From contig NZ_JABBCQ020000013.1 of the NCBI RefSeq assembly GCF_012844455.2, positions 1 through 64,000 of the forward strand: a DNA stretch of 64,000 nucleotides. Direction: 5' to 3'. The position numbers and the translations under genes were made by a program. Below, in pieces: positions 40,993 to 51,270 of this stretch. The notes under the pieces are model-generated. The model searched no databases, was not told where the DNA came from, and saw only the letters and a list, made by a program, of their open reading frames with translations. Each line of letters opens with the position of its first letter. The stretch's first letter is position 1. Source of the DNA: Comamonas suwonensis. GTDB taxonomy: Bacteria > Pseudomonadota > Gammaproteobacteria > Burkholderiales > Burkholderiaceae_C.

Positions 40993-42228
40993 ATGAAGTT
41001 TGCATACAAGGCTTTGACGGCATCGGTGATCCTGGCGTGCGCGGGAAGTGCAATGGCGCAAAAGGGGGAGACCGTCAAGGTCGCGTGGATTGATCCGCTT
41101 TCGGGCCTGATGGCTGCGCTGGGTTCCAATCAGCTCAAAAGTCTGCAGTACGCTGCCGAAGAGATCAACAAGGCCAGCACTTCAGGCGTCAAGTTCGAAA
41201 TCATTGGTATTGACAACAAACTGAGCCCTCAGGAGACGACAGCCGCGCTGCGCTCCGCCATGGATCAGGGCGTGCGCTATGTGTTTCAGGGCAATGGCTC
41301 TGGCCCGGCGCTGGCCATCATGGATGCGCTGGAAAAGCACAATGCCCGCAACAAGGGCAAGGAAGTGGTGTTCCTTAACTACGCCGCAGTGGACCCTGAC
41401 CTCACAAACAGCAAATGCAGCTACTGGCACTTCCGTCTGGATGCCGATACCTCCATGAAGATGGAAGCGCTGACCACGTACATGAAGGACGTGCCGGAGG
41501 TCAAAAAAGTCTACCTGATCAACCAGAACTATTCGCACGGCCAGCAGGTTTCCAAGTTCGCCAAGGAAATGCTCAAGCGCAAGCGCCCCGATGTGGAAAT
41601 CGTGGGCGATGACTTCTCGCCCCTGGCGCAGGTGCGTGACTTTGCGCCCTATGTGGCCAAGATCAAGCAGTCCGGTGCCGATACGGTGATTACCGGCAAC
41701 TGGGGCTCTGACCTGGCGCTGCTCGTCAAGGCCGCCAACGATGCGGGTCTGAACAACGTCAAGTTCTATACCTACTACGGCATTGCCACGGGCGCACCCA
41801 CGGCCATGGGTGCAGCGGCTGCGGGCAAGGTCTATATGGTGGGCTATGGGCACCTGAACATGCCGGGCACCATGGACAAGATCGTCAAGGGCTTCAAGGC
41901 CAAGGTCAATGACGATATGTATACCGGCACCGTGTACACGGGTCTGAACATGCTCGACCAGGCCTTTGCCAAGGCCAAGACCACTGATCCGGTCAAAGTC
42001 GCCGCGACCATGGAGGGCATGAAGTTCCAGAACTACAACGGTGAGGTCGAGATGCGCAAGACCGACCACCAGTTGCAGCAGGGGCTGTACATCCTGCGCT
42101 GGGAGAAGGCGGGTGGCAAGTACCCCATGGATTCTGAGAACACTGGCTACACCTTTGCGCCGGTGAAGTATTACGAGCCCTATGTGGCCAGCACACCCAC
42201 CAGCTGCCAGATGAAACGACCTTCCTGA
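40993..42228 (+). CDS. ABC transporter periplasmic binding protein (Leu/Ile/Val-type), copy 1
   Basis: The protein is 411 aa from ATG 40993 (GGAGA upstream). A signal peptide (to about 22, ASVILACAGSAMAQ) is followed by a type I periplasmic binding fold: VKVAWIDPLSGLMAALGSN, RSAMDQGVRYVFQGNGSGPA, and ISGN-like TVITGNWGSD near 235. It delivers an amino acid, amide or small carboxylate to the LivHMGF-type permease downstream. A near-identical paralogue follows at 42483. The gene has its own terminator. Confidence 0.93.
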   Translation: MKFAYKALTASVILACAGSAMAQKGETVKVAWIDPLSGLMAALGSNQLKSLQYAAEEINKASTSGVKFEIIGIDNKLSPQETTAALRSAMDQGVRYVFQGNGSGPALAIMDALEKHNARNKGKEVVFLNYAAVDPDLTNSKCSYWHFRLDADTSMKMEALTTYMKDVPEVKKVYLINQNYSHGQQVSKFAKEMLKRKRPDVEIVGDDFSPLAQVRDFAPYVAKIKQSGADTVITGNWGSDLALLVKAANDAGLNNVKFYTYYGIATGAPTAMGAAAAGKVYMVGYGHLNMPGTMDKIVKGFKAKVNDDMYTGTVYTGLNMLDQAFAKAKTTDPVKVAATMEGMKFQNYNGEVEMRKTDHQLQQGLYILRWEKAGGKYPMDSENTGYTFAPVKYYEPYVASTPTSCQMKRPS

Positions 42229-42248
42229 GCCTGAGCGGCAGGGATGCC

Positions 42249-42275
42249 AAGGGTGCCCGCGTGGCACCCTTTTTT
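42249..42275 (+). terminator. terminator between the two binding-protein genes
   Basis: AGGGTGCC (42249-42256-region), CGCGT loop, GGCACCCT (about 42263-42270), then TTTTTT. It separates copy 1 from copy 2, so copy 2 probably has its own promoter in the 250-nt gap. Confidence 0.85.
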
Positions 42276-42482
42276 GTCTCTGCTTGGGGGCGCGACATGT
42301 GGATGGCTGTTTCACATCATGGTGCAGATGTCTGCATGTGTCACCCAAGTGTCGGCAACGCCCCCAAAACCGTCATGAAAGTCACCTGCGTGATAGTTAC
42401 TAAGGCTTTCCCCCACGGGGAAAAGTCTACCGGCCGGTAGATTGGCGTCATTGACTAGCAAAAACAAGGTAAGGAGACAAGT

Positions 42483-43718
42483 ATGAAATGGGTTATGCGT
42501 GCAGTGGCTGTTTCGGCTATGGCGGTGAGTGCGAGTGGTGCCTGGGCTCAAAAAGGCGAGACGGTCAAGATAGCCTGGATTGATCCCTTGTCTGGCCTGA
42601 TGGCAGCGGTGGGTACCAATCAGCTCAAGACTTTTCAGTTGCTGGCCGAAGAATTCAATCAGAAAAATGCCTCGGGTGTGAAGTTCGAGGTGGTGGCGCT
42701 GGACAACAAACTCAGCCCGCAAGAAACCACGGCCGCTCTGCGCTCTGCCATTGATCAGGGTGTGCGTTATGTCGCGCAGGGCAATGGCTCAGGCCCGGCG
42801 CTGGCCATCATGGATGCGCTGGAAAAGCACAACAACCGCAACAAGGGCAAGGAGCTGCTGTATTTCAACTATGCAGCCGTTGACCCTGACCTGACGAACA
42901 GCAAATGCAGCTACTGGCACTTCCGCCTCGACGCAGACACCTCCATGAAGATGGAAGTGCTGACCACCTTTATCAAGGACGATGCCGAGGTCAAGAAGGT
43001 CTATCTGATCAACCAGAACTACGGCCACGGCCAGCAGGTCTCCAAGTACGCCAAGGAGCTGCTCAAAGCCAAGCGACCCGATGTGCAGATCGTGGGCGAT
43101 GATTTTTCGCCGCTGGCGCAGGTGCGTGACTTCGCCCCCTATATCGCCAAGATCAAGCAGTCAGGTGCCGACACCGTCATTACTGGCAACTGGGGCGCTG
43201 ACCTGTCGCTGCTCATCAAGGCAGCCAATGACGCGGGTCTGAACAACGTCAAGTTCTTTACCTACTATGCCTTTGGTGCAGGTTCGCCCACGGCCATGGG
43301 TGCGGCGTCTGATGGCAAGGTGTACACGGTGGGCTATGGCCACTACAACATGGGCCCGCCCATTCAGGCCAGCATGGCCAGCTTCAAGAAGAAGTTCAAC
43401 GACGACTTGACGCAAGCCTCCATCTATCACGTGTTTGCCTTGCTGGATGCAGCCTTTGTGAAAACGGGCTCTACCGACCCGGTCAAGGTCGCTGCCGCGC
43501 TGGAGGGCATGAAGCTCAAGAGCTTTAATGGCGAAGTCGAGATGCGCAAGTCCGACCACCAGCTGCAGCAGGGCCTCTATATCACCAAGTGGCAGAAGGC
43601 GGGTGGCAAGTTCCCGTATGACGCGGAAAACACCGGCTACACCTTTGCGCCCGTGAAGTACTACGAGCCTTATGTGGCCAGCACCCCCACCAGTTGCCAG
43701 ATGAAGCGCCCGGGCTGA
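42483..43718 (+). CDS. ABC transporter periplasmic binding protein, copy 2
   Basis: The 411-aa paralogue of copy 1 has the same length, the same signal-peptide design and an identical C-terminal stretch (YTFAPVKYYEPYVASTPTS...). It differs in the ligand-pocket and hinge regions, for example FFTYYAFGAGSPTAMG against FYTYYGIATGAPTAMG. AAGGAG lies before the ATG. It lies 100 nt upstream of livH and is the likely main partner of the transporter. Confidence 0.94.
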   Translation: MKWVMRAVAVSAMAVSASGAWAQKGETVKIAWIDPLSGLMAAVGTNQLKTFQLLAEEFNQKNASGVKFEVVALDNKLSPQETTAALRSAIDQGVRYVAQGNGSGPALAIMDALEKHNNRNKGKELLYFNYAAVDPDLTNSKCSYWHFRLDADTSMKMEVLTTFIKDDAEVKKVYLINQNYGHGQQVSKYAKELLKAKRPDVQIVGDDFSPLAQVRDFAPYIAKIKQSGADTVITGNWGADLSLLIKAANDAGLNNVKFFTYYAFGAGSPTAMGAASDGKVYTVGYGHYNMGPPIQASMASFKKKFNDDLTQASIYHVFALLDAAFVKTGSTDPVKVAAALEGMKLKSFNGEVEMRKSDHQLQQGLYITKWQKAGGKFPYDAENTGYTFAPVKYYEPYVASTPTSCQMKRPG

Positions 43719-43818
43719 GCCATCACCCTCGTGTTGCAGTCGGTGCGCCGCCCATAAAAAAGTCCAACAGGCGCCGGGCTGCAGCGATCTCTTTGCTTTT
43801 TGAGAACAAGGCTTGTCG

Positions 43819-44772
43819 ATGACGCCTGAATTTTTCACCATATCCATGCTCAACGGCGTGAGCTACGGGCTGCTGCTCTTCATGCTCAGCTCGGGCTTGA
43901 CGCTGATTTTCAGCATGATGGGCGTGCTCAATTTCGCCCATACCAGCTTCTATATGCTGGGCGCGTATTTTGCGTACACGCTCAGCGGCATTGTGGGCTT
44001 CTGGCCTGCACTGCTTCTGTGCCCCGTGCTGGTCGGTGTGCTGGGCGCGTTGTTTGAGCGCTACTGCCTGCGCCGCGTGCACAAATACGGTCATGTGCCA
44101 GAGCTGCTGGTGACGTTCGGCCTGTCATACCTGATTCTGGAAGTCGTGCAACTGGTCTGGGGCCGCGGCACCGTACCTTATGCGCTGCCGACCGCATTGC
44201 AGGGGCCGCTGTTCACGCTCTACGGCACGCAGTTCCCCAAGTCACGCTCTTTTGTGATGCTGGTGGCCATGCTGATGCTGGTGGCGGTCTGGCTGCTGCT
44301 GACCCGCACCCGTATTGGGCTGGTGATCCAGGCCGCACTCAAGAACCCCGATATGGTTGAAGCGCTGGGCCACAACGTGCCCCGCGTTTTCATGATGGTG
44401 TTCGGTGGCGGCTGCGCGCTGGCCGGGCTTGCGGGCGTGCTGGGCGGCAACACCTATGTGACCGAGCCCGCCATGGCGGCATCGGTGGGCTCTATCATCT
44501 TTGTGGTGGTGGTGGTGGGCGGCATGGGCTCGCTTGCGGGGGCGTTTGTCGCTTCGTTGCTGATTGGCGTGCTGCAGACCTTTGCCGTGGCGCTGGACTG
44601 GTCGCTGGCCGGGCTGTTCACCTCCATGGGCCAGACGGTCAATGAATCCACCTTTGGCTGGCCCGTTCTGAGACTAACGCTGTCGCAGGTTGCGCCCATT
44701 CTGCCGTACCTGTTCCTGGTGCTGATTCTCATCTTCCGCCCCAAGGGCCTGCTGGGCACGAGAGGAGATTAA
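43819..44772 (+). CDS. livH: LivH-type ABC permease
   Basis: This 317-aa membrane protein starts at ATG 43819 (AAGG 7 nt upstream) rather than TTG 43813. It has about eight helices, opening LNGVSYGLLLFMLSSGLTLIFSMMG. The family motifs NFAHTSFYMLGAYFAY and GGNTYVTEPAMAASVGSI are present, and it ends FRPKGLLG. It forms one half of the translocation pore with the next gene product (4-nt gap). Confidence 0.94.
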   Translation: MTPEFFTISMLNGVSYGLLLFMLSSGLTLIFSMMGVLNFAHTSFYMLGAYFAYTLSGIVGFWPALLLCPVLVGVLGALFERYCLRRVHKYGHVPELLVTFGLSYLILEVVQLVWGRGTVPYALPTALQGPLFTLYGTQFPKSRSFVMLVAMLMLVAVWLLLTRTRIGLVIQAALKNPDMVEALGHNVPRVFMMVFGGGCALAGLAGVLGGNTYVTEPAMAASVGSIIFVVVVVGGMGSLAGAFVASLLIGVLQTFAVALDWSLAGLFTSMGQTVNESTFGWPVLRLTLSQVAPILPYLFLVLILIFRPKGLLGTRGD

Positions 44773-44775
44773 GCC

Positions 44776-46128
44776 ATGTCTTCGATTGCGAAAAATTCCG
44801 CGAAAGCCTCCATGCATTCTTCTGCAGCAGACAAGGGCGAGGCGCAGGCGCACTACCGCTTCAAGCCCCTGAACATTGGCCGCATTCTGATCTGGGGCCT
44901 GTTTGCGCTGGCCTTGATCGTGGCGCCGCTGATCTTCACCAGCTCGCTGGCGCTGACCATGCTCAGCCAGATTGGCTACCTCATCATCATTTGCCTGTCC
45001 TACAACATCCTGCTGGGGCAGGGCGGCATGTTGAGCTTTGGTCATGCGGTGTACACGGGACTGGGCTCGTTTCTGGCCATTCACGCCATGAACAAGGCCG
45101 CCGCCGGTGCAATCCCCATTCCGCTGGTGCTCATCCCCATTGTTGGCGGCCTTGCGGGCATGTTCTTCGCTGCTCTGTTCGGCTATGTCACCACCAAGAA
45201 GTCCGGCACCACCTTTGCCATGATTACCATGGGCTTGGGTGAACTGGTCGCCTCCATGGCGCTGATGTTCCCCGAGTTCTTTGGTGGCGAGGGCGGTATC
45301 ACCACCGACCGTGTCTACAGCAAATTCTTCGGGCTGGACTTTGGTTCGGGGCTGCAGGTTTACTACCTGATCGCGGCCTACTGCTTTGTCTGCACGGCAG
45401 CCATGTTCGCCTTTACCGGAACGCCGCTGGGCCGCATGCTGAATGCGGTGCGTGACAACCCCGAGCGTGTCGAGTTTGTGGGCTACAACACCCAGCGCGT
45501 GCGCTACTTTGCTTTCATCATTGCGGGCTTTTTTGCCGGTATTGGTGGCGGCTTGACTGCTATCAATTTCGAGATTATCACGGCCATGGATAGCGTCAGC
45601 GTGGTGCGCTCGGGCGGTTATCTGCTCTTCACCTTCCTGGGTGGTGCCACCTTCTTCTTCGGCCCCATCATCGGCGCTGTGCTGCTGGTGCTGGCCTCGG
45701 TGCTGCTGTCTGAGCTGACCAAGGCCTGGCTGCTGTATCTGGGTCTGGTCTTTTTGCTGATGGTCATGTACGCACCTGGCGGCGTAGCCAGCCTGATCAT
45801 GATGAATCTGCGCGTTGCCAAGTTCGGCCACTTCAAGCGCCTGATCAAGCCCTATCTGGGCGTACTGGTGGCTGGCTCCATCACGCTGGTCGGCGCGGCT
45901 TCGCTGATCGAGATGATCTATCACATGCAGCTCAACGCAGCGATGGGCTCCCAGGTTCCATTCATGGGCGCGCAGCTGGACACCAGCGTTGCCGCCACCT
46001 GGACGGTTGCCATTGTGATTTTTATAGTGGGGCTGGGCTTGCTGGAGACCGCGCGTCGTATGACGGCGCGACGCTGGGGCCAGATTCAGGAAGCGATAGA
46101 AGAAAGCATCAAGAAAGGGGAGGGTTGA
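44776..46128 (+). CDS. livM: LivM-type ABC permease
   Basis: The 450-aa permease has a soluble N-terminal lead of about 45 residues, the usual LivM motifs (GQGGMLSFGHAVYTGLGSF, IRDN-like VRDNPERVEFVGYNTQRVRY) and eight to ten helices. The C-terminus has extra hydrophobic segments (about 355-440), longer than E. coli LivM. Part of livHMGF; a 3-nt gap separates it from livG. Confidence 0.93.
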   Translation: MSSIAKNSAKASMHSSAADKGEAQAHYRFKPLNIGRILIWGLFALALIVAPLIFTSSLALTMLSQIGYLIIICLSYNILLGQGGMLSFGHAVYTGLGSFLAIHAMNKAAAGAIPIPLVLIPIVGGLAGMFFAALFGYVTTKKSGTTFAMITMGLGELVASMALMFPEFFGGEGGITTDRVYSKFFGLDFGSGLQVYYLIAAYCFVCTAAMFAFTGTPLGRMLNAVRDNPERVEFVGYNTQRVRYFAFIIAGFFAGIGGGLTAINFEIITAMDSVSVVRSGGYLLFTFLGGATFFFGPIIGAVLLVLASVLLSELTKAWLLYLGLVFLLMVMYAPGGVASLIMMNLRVAKFGHFKRLIKPYLGVLVAGSITLVGAASLIEMIYHMQLNAAMGSQVPFMGAQLDTSVAATWTVAIVIFIVGLGLLETARRMTARRWGQIQEAIEESIKKGEG

Positions 46129-46131
46129 TCC

Positions 46132-46956
46132 ATGTCCAGCATTGCCATTCATCAACCAACTGCGCAAGCAACTCAGTCAGCAGGCAAACCTTATGCCCTG
46201 GAGCTGCGCGACCTGCGCAAGAACTTTGGCAAGACTGAAATCATTCGCGGCGCCAATCTGGCAGTCAATGCGGGCGAGCGCATCGCCATCATCGGCCCCA
46301 ATGGCGCGGGCAAGAGCACGCTGTTCAACCTGATCAGCGGCCGCTTTGAACCCAGCAGCGGCGACATCTTGCTCCATGGTCAGCGTATCAACGGCCAAAA
46401 GCCGTTCGAGATCAACCGCATGGGGCTGTCGCGCAGCTTTCAGATCACCAACATCTTCCCCAAACTGTCGGTGTTTGAGAACCTGCGCTGCAGCGTGCTC
46501 TGGAGCTTGGGCTATCGTTACAGCTTCTGGCGTTTTCTCTCCAATCTGCATGACGCTAACGAGCGCGCTAATGAGCTGATGGAGATGATCGGCCTGCACC
46601 GCAAGCGCGACACGCTGGCCGTGAACCTGACCTATGCCGAGCAGCGTGCGCTGGAGATCGGCATCACCATCGGCGGCGGTGCCAGTGTCATCTTGCTCGA
46701 CGAACCCACGGCGGGCATGAGCAATAGCGAAACCGCACATTTCATCCAGCTCATCAAAAAAGTGACGGAAGGCAAAACGCTGCTGACGGTAGAGCACGAC
46801 ATGGGTGTGGTCTTCGGGCTGGCGGACAAGATAGCCGTGGTGGTCTATGGCGAGGTGATTGCCTTTGACACGCCGCAGGCGGTGCGGGCGAATGCGAGAG
46901 TGCAGGAAGCCTATTTGGGATCTTCGGTGGCAGATCAACAGGCGGGAGGGCATTGA
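46132..46956 (+). CDS. livG: LivG-type ABC ATPase
   Basis: The 274-aa nucleotide-binding subunit has Walker A IGPNGAGKST near 63, Q-loop FQITN, signature-like NLTYAEQRALEIG, Walker B VILLDEPTAGM near 190 and H-loop VEHDM. The Lys of Walker A is intact. It powers uptake with LivF. livF begins 1 nt after its stop. Confidence 0.96.
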   Translation: MSSIAIHQPTAQATQSAGKPYALELRDLRKNFGKTEIIRGANLAVNAGERIAIIGPNGAGKSTLFNLISGRFEPSSGDILLHGQRINGQKPFEINRMGLSRSFQITNIFPKLSVFENLRCSVLWSLGYRYSFWRFLSNLHDANERANELMEMIGLHRKRDTLAVNLTYAEQRALEIGITIGGGASVILLDEPTAGMSNSETAHFIQLIKKVTEGKTLLTVEHDMGVVFGLADKIAVVVYGEVIAFDTPQAVRANARVQEAYLGSSVADQQAGGH

Positions 46957-46957
46957 G

Positions 46958-47653
46958 ATGCTGAAGATTAATGATCTGCATGCCTATTACGGCAAAAGCC
47001 ATGTGCTGCATGGCGTGGACTTTCAGGTCAATGCGGGCGAAATTGTGGCGCTGCTGGGGCGCAATGGCTCGGGGCGCTCCACGACGGCCAAGGCCATCAT
47101 GGGGTTGGTGCACTGGGAGGGCGCTCTTGACTGGAAGGGCAAGAACCTCAAAGGTAAAAAAGCCTACGAAGTTGCCCATCTCGGCATTGGCTATGTGCCT
47201 GAAAGCCGCGATGTGTTCCCGAACCTGACCGTGCATCAAAACCTGATGCTGGGTCAGAAAGGCAAGAGCAAAGGTAGTCGCTGGGGCTTTGACGATATGT
47301 ACAACATGTTCCCGCGCCTGAAAGAGCGTCAGCACACCGAGGCGGGCGTGATGTCGGGTGGCGAGCAGCAGATGCTCACGCTGTGCCGCACGCTCATGGG
47401 CGACCCCGATCTCATCATCATCGATGAGCCCACGGAAGGTCTGGCTCCAAAAATCGTTGAACTGGTGGGCGAGTACCTCAAAAAGATCAAGGACCGAGGC
47501 GTGTCCGTGCTGCTGATTGAGCAAAAGCTGACCATCGCCATGAATATCTCTGACCGGACATTGGTCATGGGCCATGGCCATATCGTTTTTGACGGAACCC
47601 CTGACAGCCTGCGCGCCAATGAAAAAGTGCGCAAGGAGTGGCTGGAGGTTTGA
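46958..47653 (+). CDS. livF: LivF-type ABC ATPase with Walker A Lys-to-Arg change
   Basis: The protein is 231 aa from ATG 46958 (GGGAGGG upstream). Motifs are Walker A GRNGSGRST near residues 35-43, with Arg where Lys is normal; signature MSGGEQQMLTL; Walker B LIIIDEPTEGL; and H-region LIEQK. As LivG keeps the Lys, the pair may work with one canonical and one degenerate site. I recall similar GRNG-GRS sequences in other Burkholderiales LivF proteins, so the change may be a lineage feature. Last gene of the transporter operon. Confidence 0.94.
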   Translation: MLKINDLHAYYGKSHVLHGVDFQVNAGEIVALLGRNGSGRSTTAKAIMGLVHWEGALDWKGKNLKGKKAYEVAHLGIGYVPESRDVFPNLTVHQNLMLGQKGKSKGSRWGFDDMYNMFPRLKERQHTEAGVMSGGEQQMLTLCRTLMGDPDLIIIDEPTEGLAPKIVELVGEYLKKIKDRGVSVLLIEQKLTIAMNISDRTLVMGHGHIVFDGTPDSLRANEKVRKEWLEV

Positions 47654-47656
47654 GCG

Positions 47657-47760
47657 GCAACACCCCCTGAGGCGCTTTGCGCTTTCCCTCTCTCTCGCTT
47701 TGCGGGAGGGGGACGACATCTTCGCCGCAGGGTCCCCTTTGCTTGGTGACCCGGGCTTGG
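47657..47760. repeat. dispersed repeat B, long copy (inverted relative to 22570)
   Basis: Landmarks are CCCCCTGAGGCGCTTTGCGC, TCTCTCGCTTTGCGGGAGGG, GGACGACATCTTCGCCGCAG and a GCTTGGTGACC tail. This is the reverse complement in order of the copy at 22570-22665. It fills the gap after livF and may serve as its terminator region. Confidence 0.72.
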
Positions 47761-47899
47761 AGGGTGGTTGTTTTAGGGATTTGCCAAGACGTGGTTATTG
47801 CTTGTCTCGGTCGGGACAAACCGCAGTGGCGCATTGCCCAGAAATTCCTACAATCAAAAACGCACGATCGTTCTTTTCTATCGCATAGGGGACAACAGC

Positions 47900-49999
47900 A
47901 TGACTGCTGAATACAAAGTGGACGGTGCTATCGCCGTCATTACCTTGAACAACCCGCCGGTCAATGGCCTGGGTCTGTCCACACGCCGCGGCATTGTGGA
48001 TGGTCTGAACAAGGCCCTGGCAGATGCAGCGGTGAAAGCCATTGTCATCACGGGTGCAGGCAAGGCCTTTTCGGGCGGAGCCGATATCACCGAGTTCGGC
48101 AAGGAAGATGCCTACCGTGAGCCGCATCTGATCTCCGTCATCCAGCAACTGGACCTGTCGACCAAACCTTTGATCGCCGCCATTCACAGCGTCTGCATGG
48201 GCGGCGGGCTGGAGCTGGCGCTGGGCTGTCATTACCGCATCGCTGCGCCCGGCACGGCCGTGGCTCTGCCTGAAGTCAAGCTGGGCCTGCTGCCCGGTGC
48301 CGGTGGCACGCAGCGCCTGCCGCGCGCGCTGGGTGTGGAGCCCGCACTGAACATGATCGTCAGCGGCGAGACCGTGATGAGCGAAATGCTGGCCATGCAA
48401 CCCGGCCAGAAGCTGTTCAACAAGATGGCTGCATCGCCAGAGACGCTGATGGCCGAGGCCAAAGCCTTTGCACTGGAAGTGGCCGAGGTGCGGCCCCTGC
48501 CACGTGTGCGTGACCTGCCATGCAAACATCCCAAGGGCGAGGCCTATTTCGAGTTTGCCGCCACCATGGTGCAGGGCATGTCCAAGAACTTCCCGGCCCC
48601 CATGCGCTGCGTGGAAGCCGTGAAGAACGCGACCACCAAGAAGTTTGACGACGGCATGGCGCTGGAGCGCGAAGCCTTTATGCAGCTGATGATGACGCCC
48701 GAGTCCCGCGCGCTTCGCCATCTGTTCACGGCTGAGCGTGCGGCATCAAAAATTGCCGATGTACCCAGCGATACGCCGGTGCGCGACATCAAGGCCGTGG
48801 GCGTGATTGGTGCGGGCACTATGGGTGGCGGCATTGCCATGAACTTCCTGAATGCGGGCATCCCCGTCACCATTCTGGAGACCAAGGCCGAGGCGCTGGA
48901 GCGTGGTGTGGCCACGATCAAAAAGAATTACGAAGCGCAGGTCAAAAAGGGCAAGCTCAAGGAAGACAAGTACGCACAGCGCATGGCGCTGCTGAGCACC
49001 ACGCTGGCCTATGAGGACCTTAAAAACTGCGACCTGATCATCGAAGCCGTGTTTGAAGAGCTGGGCGTCAAGGAAACCGTGTTCAAGCAGCTGGACGCGG
49101 TGGCCAAAGCCGGTGCGATTCTGGCATCCAACACCTCGACGCTGGACGTGGACAAGATTGCCGCCTTCACCAAGCGTCCGCAGGACGTGGTGGGCATGCA
49201 CTTCTTCAGCCCTGCGAACGTGATGAAGTTGCTGGAAGTGGTGCGCGGCAAAGCCACGGCCAAGGATGTTCTGGCCACGGTGATGAAGGTGGGCAAGAAG
49301 ATCAAAAAAACGGCGGTGGTCTCGGGCGTGTGCGACGGCTTTATCGGCAACCGCATGATCGAGCAGTACTCGCGCCAGGCGGGATTTCTGCTGGACGAGG
49401 GCGCTTCGCCCCAGCAGGTTGACAAGGCCATCGAGAAATTCGGCTTTGCCATGGGCCCGTTCCGCATGGGCGATCTGGCCGGTAACGACATCGGCTGGGC
49501 GATTCGCAAGCGCCGTTATCAGGAAACGCCCGACATGAAGTACAGCGCCAGCGCAGACCGTCTGTGCGAGCTGGGCCGCTTCGGCCAGAAGACGGGCGCG
49601 GGCTGGTACGACTATCTGCCCGGAAAGCGCGATGCGCTGGTGTCTGATGTGGTCACCCAAATGATTGATGAGCACCGCAAGAGCCTGGGCATTACGCCGC
49701 GCAAGATTTCGGACGAGGAGATTGTCCAGCGCCTGGTCTATGCGCTGGTCAATGAGGGTGCGCATATTCTGGAAGAGGGCATTGCAGGCAAGTCCGGCGA
49801 TATCGACATGGTCTATCTGACCGGATATGGCTTCCCGCTGTGGCGTGGTGGTCCCATGCATTACGCCGGTGAAGTGGGGCTGTTCAACGTGGTCCAGGCC
49901 ATGGGCCGCTTTGCCCAGAACCCCAATGACGATGCCAAGTTCTGGCAACCCGCGCCACTGCTGGCCCGACTGGCCGCCGAAGGCAAGCAGTTCAGCTGA
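47900..49999 (+). CDS. FadB-like enoyl-CoA hydratase / 3-hydroxyacyl-CoA dehydrogenase
   Basis: This 699-aa multifunctional protein starts at ATG 47900. The crotonase domain is about 1-190: [26 protein letters not shown] and [20 protein letters not shown] hold the oxyanion hole and catalytic Glu pair. The linker precedes an NAD-binding HACDH domain ([17 protein letters not shown] near 300) with [14 protein letters not shown] and CDGFIGNRM, and a C-terminal HACDH repeat. It catalyses hydration and NAD-linked oxidation in beta-oxidation. The thiolase follows 37 nt downstream. Confidence 0.95.
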   Translation: MTAEYKVDGAIAVITLNNPPVNGLGLSTRRGIVDGLNKALADAAVKAIVITGAGKAFSGGADITEFGKEDAYREPHLISVIQQLDLSTKPLIAAIHSVCMGGGLELALGCHYRIAAPGTAVALPEVKLGLLPGAGGTQRLPRALGVEPALNMIVSGETVMSEMLAMQPGQKLFNKMAASPETLMAEAKAFALEVAEVRPLPRVRDLPCKHPKGEAYFEFAATMVQGMSKNFPAPMRCVEAVKNATTKKFDDGMALEREAFMQLMMTPESRALRHLFTAERAASKIADVPSDTPVRDIKAVGVIGAGTMGGGIAMNFLNAGIPVTILETKAEALERGVATIKKNYEAQVKKGKLKEDKYAQRMALLSTTLAYEDLKNCDLIIEAVFEELGVKETVFKQLDAVAKAGAILASNTSTLDVDKIAAFTKRPQDVVGMHFFSPANVMKLLEVVRGKATAKDVLATVMKVGKKIKKTAVVSGVCDGFIGNRMIEQYSRQAGFLLDEGASPQQVDKAIEKFGFAMGPFRMGDLAGNDIGWAIRKRRYQETPDMKYSASADRLCELGRFGQKTGAGWYDYLPGKRDALVSDVVTQMIDEHRKSLGITPRKISDEEIVQRLVYALVNEGAHILEEGIAGKSGDIDMVYLTGYGFPLWRGGPMHYAGEVGLFNVVQAMGRFAQNPNDDAKFWQPAPLLARLAAEGKQFS

Positions 50000-50036
50000 G
50001 CCAAGCCAAGCAATATCCAGAATCAAAGGACAGAAC

Positions 50037-51212
50037 ATGACATCCGCAGTGATTGTTTCTACCGCGCGTACCCCGCTGGCCAAGAGCTGGAAGGGCGCTT
50101 TCAATATGACTTACGGCCCGACCATGGGCGCTCATGCGGTCAAGGCCGCCGTGGAGCGCGCCGGCATCGAGGGCGCTGAAGTCGAAGACGTGATCATGGG
50201 CATGTCGCTGCCCGAAGGCACGACCGGCGGCAACGTGGCGCGCCTGATTGCCGTTCGCGCAGGCCTGCCGGTGACGACCTCCGGCCTGACCATCAACCGC
50301 TTCTGCTCCTCGGGTCTGCAGGCGATTGCGCTGGCTTCCCAGCGCATCATCGCCGGCGAAAACGATGTGCTGGTGGCCGGTGGTCTGGAGAGCATTTCCT
50401 GTGTGCAGCCCCACCTGAATCCGCACATGGCGTTTGACCCCGAGCTGACTGCCATGAAGCCCGAGATCTACTGGAACATGCTGCAGACGGCCGAGCAGGT
50501 GGCCAAGCGCTACAACATCAGCCGCGATGCGCAGGATGAATACGGCGCTTCCAGCCAGCAAAAAGCGGCTGCCGCACAGGCTGCCGGTTTGTTCGAAGCC
50601 GAAATCGCTCCCATGAAGACGGTGATGGGCGTAGTGGACAAGGTGCGCGGGCTGATCACCAAGGAAGTGACCGTCAGCCAGGATGAAGGCATTCGCGAAG
50701 GTACGACCAAGGAAGGCATCAGCGGCCTGCGCAGCGCGCTGCCCGGCGGTGTGATTACCGCCGGCAACGCCAGCCAGTTCTCTGACGGTGCCGGTGCCTG
50801 CGCCGTGGTCAGCGAAGCCTATGCCTCGCGCAAGGGCCTCCAGCCCCTGGGCCGCTTTCTGGGCTTTGCGGTGGCCGGATGCGAGCCTGACGAGATGGGC
50901 ATTGGCCCCATCTATGCCATCCCCAAGGTGCTCAAAAAACTGGGCCTCTCGGTGAATGACATTGACCTCTGGGAGCTGAACGAAGCCTTTGCCGTGCAGG
51001 TCATCTACTGCCGTGATTTTCTGGACATTCCTGCCAACAAGCTCAACGTCAACGGCGGTGCGATTGCCGTGGGTCACCCCTATGGCGTCTCGGGACAGCG
51101 CCTGACGGGCCACGCGCTGATTGAAGGCAAGCGCCGAGGCGCCAAGCGCGTGTGCGTGACGATGTGCATCGGCGGCGGCATGGGTGCAGCGGCTGTTTTC
51201 GAAGTTCTTTAA
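50037..51212 (+). CDS. acetyl-CoA acyltransferase (thiolase)
   Basis: The protein is 391 aa from ATG 50037 (AAAGGA upstream). Catalytic residues are the nucleophilic Cys in [12 protein letters not shown] near 89, the His in [16 protein letters not shown] near 347 and the second Cys in [17 protein letters not shown] at the C-terminus. It cleaves 3-ketoacyl-CoA to acetyl-CoA and shortened acyl-CoA. It is the partner of the upstream FadB-like enzyme. Confidence 0.95.
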   Translation: MTSAVIVSTARTPLAKSWKGAFNMTYGPTMGAHAVKAAVERAGIEGAEVEDVIMGMSLPEGTTGGNVARLIAVRAGLPVTTSGLTINRFCSSGLQAIALASQRIIAGENDVLVAGGLESISCVQPHLNPHMAFDPELTAMKPEIYWNMLQTAEQVAKRYNISRDAQDEYGASSQQKAAAAQAAGLFEAEIAPMKTVMGVVDKVRGLITKEVTVSQDEGIREGTTKEGISGLRSALPGGVITAGNASQFSDGAGACAVVSEAYASRKGLQPLGRFLGFAVAGCEPDEMGIGPIYAIPKVLKKLGLSVNDIDLWELNEAFAVQVIYCRDFLDIPANKLNVNGGAIAVGHPYGVSGQRLTGHALIEGKRRGAKRVCVTMCIGGGMGAAAVFEVL

Positions 51213-51221
51213 ACACAGCCC

Positions 51222-51254
51222 AAGGCCGCAGTCCCGGAAGGGTGCGGCCTTTTA
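51222..51254 (+). terminator. terminator after the thiolase gene
   Basis: AAGGCCGCA (51222-51230) pairs with TGCGGCCTT (51243-51251), followed by TTA. It closes the fadB-like/thiolase unit. Confidence 0.78.
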
Positions 51255-51270
51255 TGGGCCTGTGTTTCTT

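Noticed and set aside
44674-46167. 497-codon frame antisense to livM
   Set aside because: Composition rich in Gln, His and Gly and complete overlap with a clear permease gene mark it as a shadow.
48746-50104. 452-codon minus-strand frame opposite the FadB-like gene
   Set aside because: Shadow of a strongly supported beta-oxidation gene; no motif or start signal.
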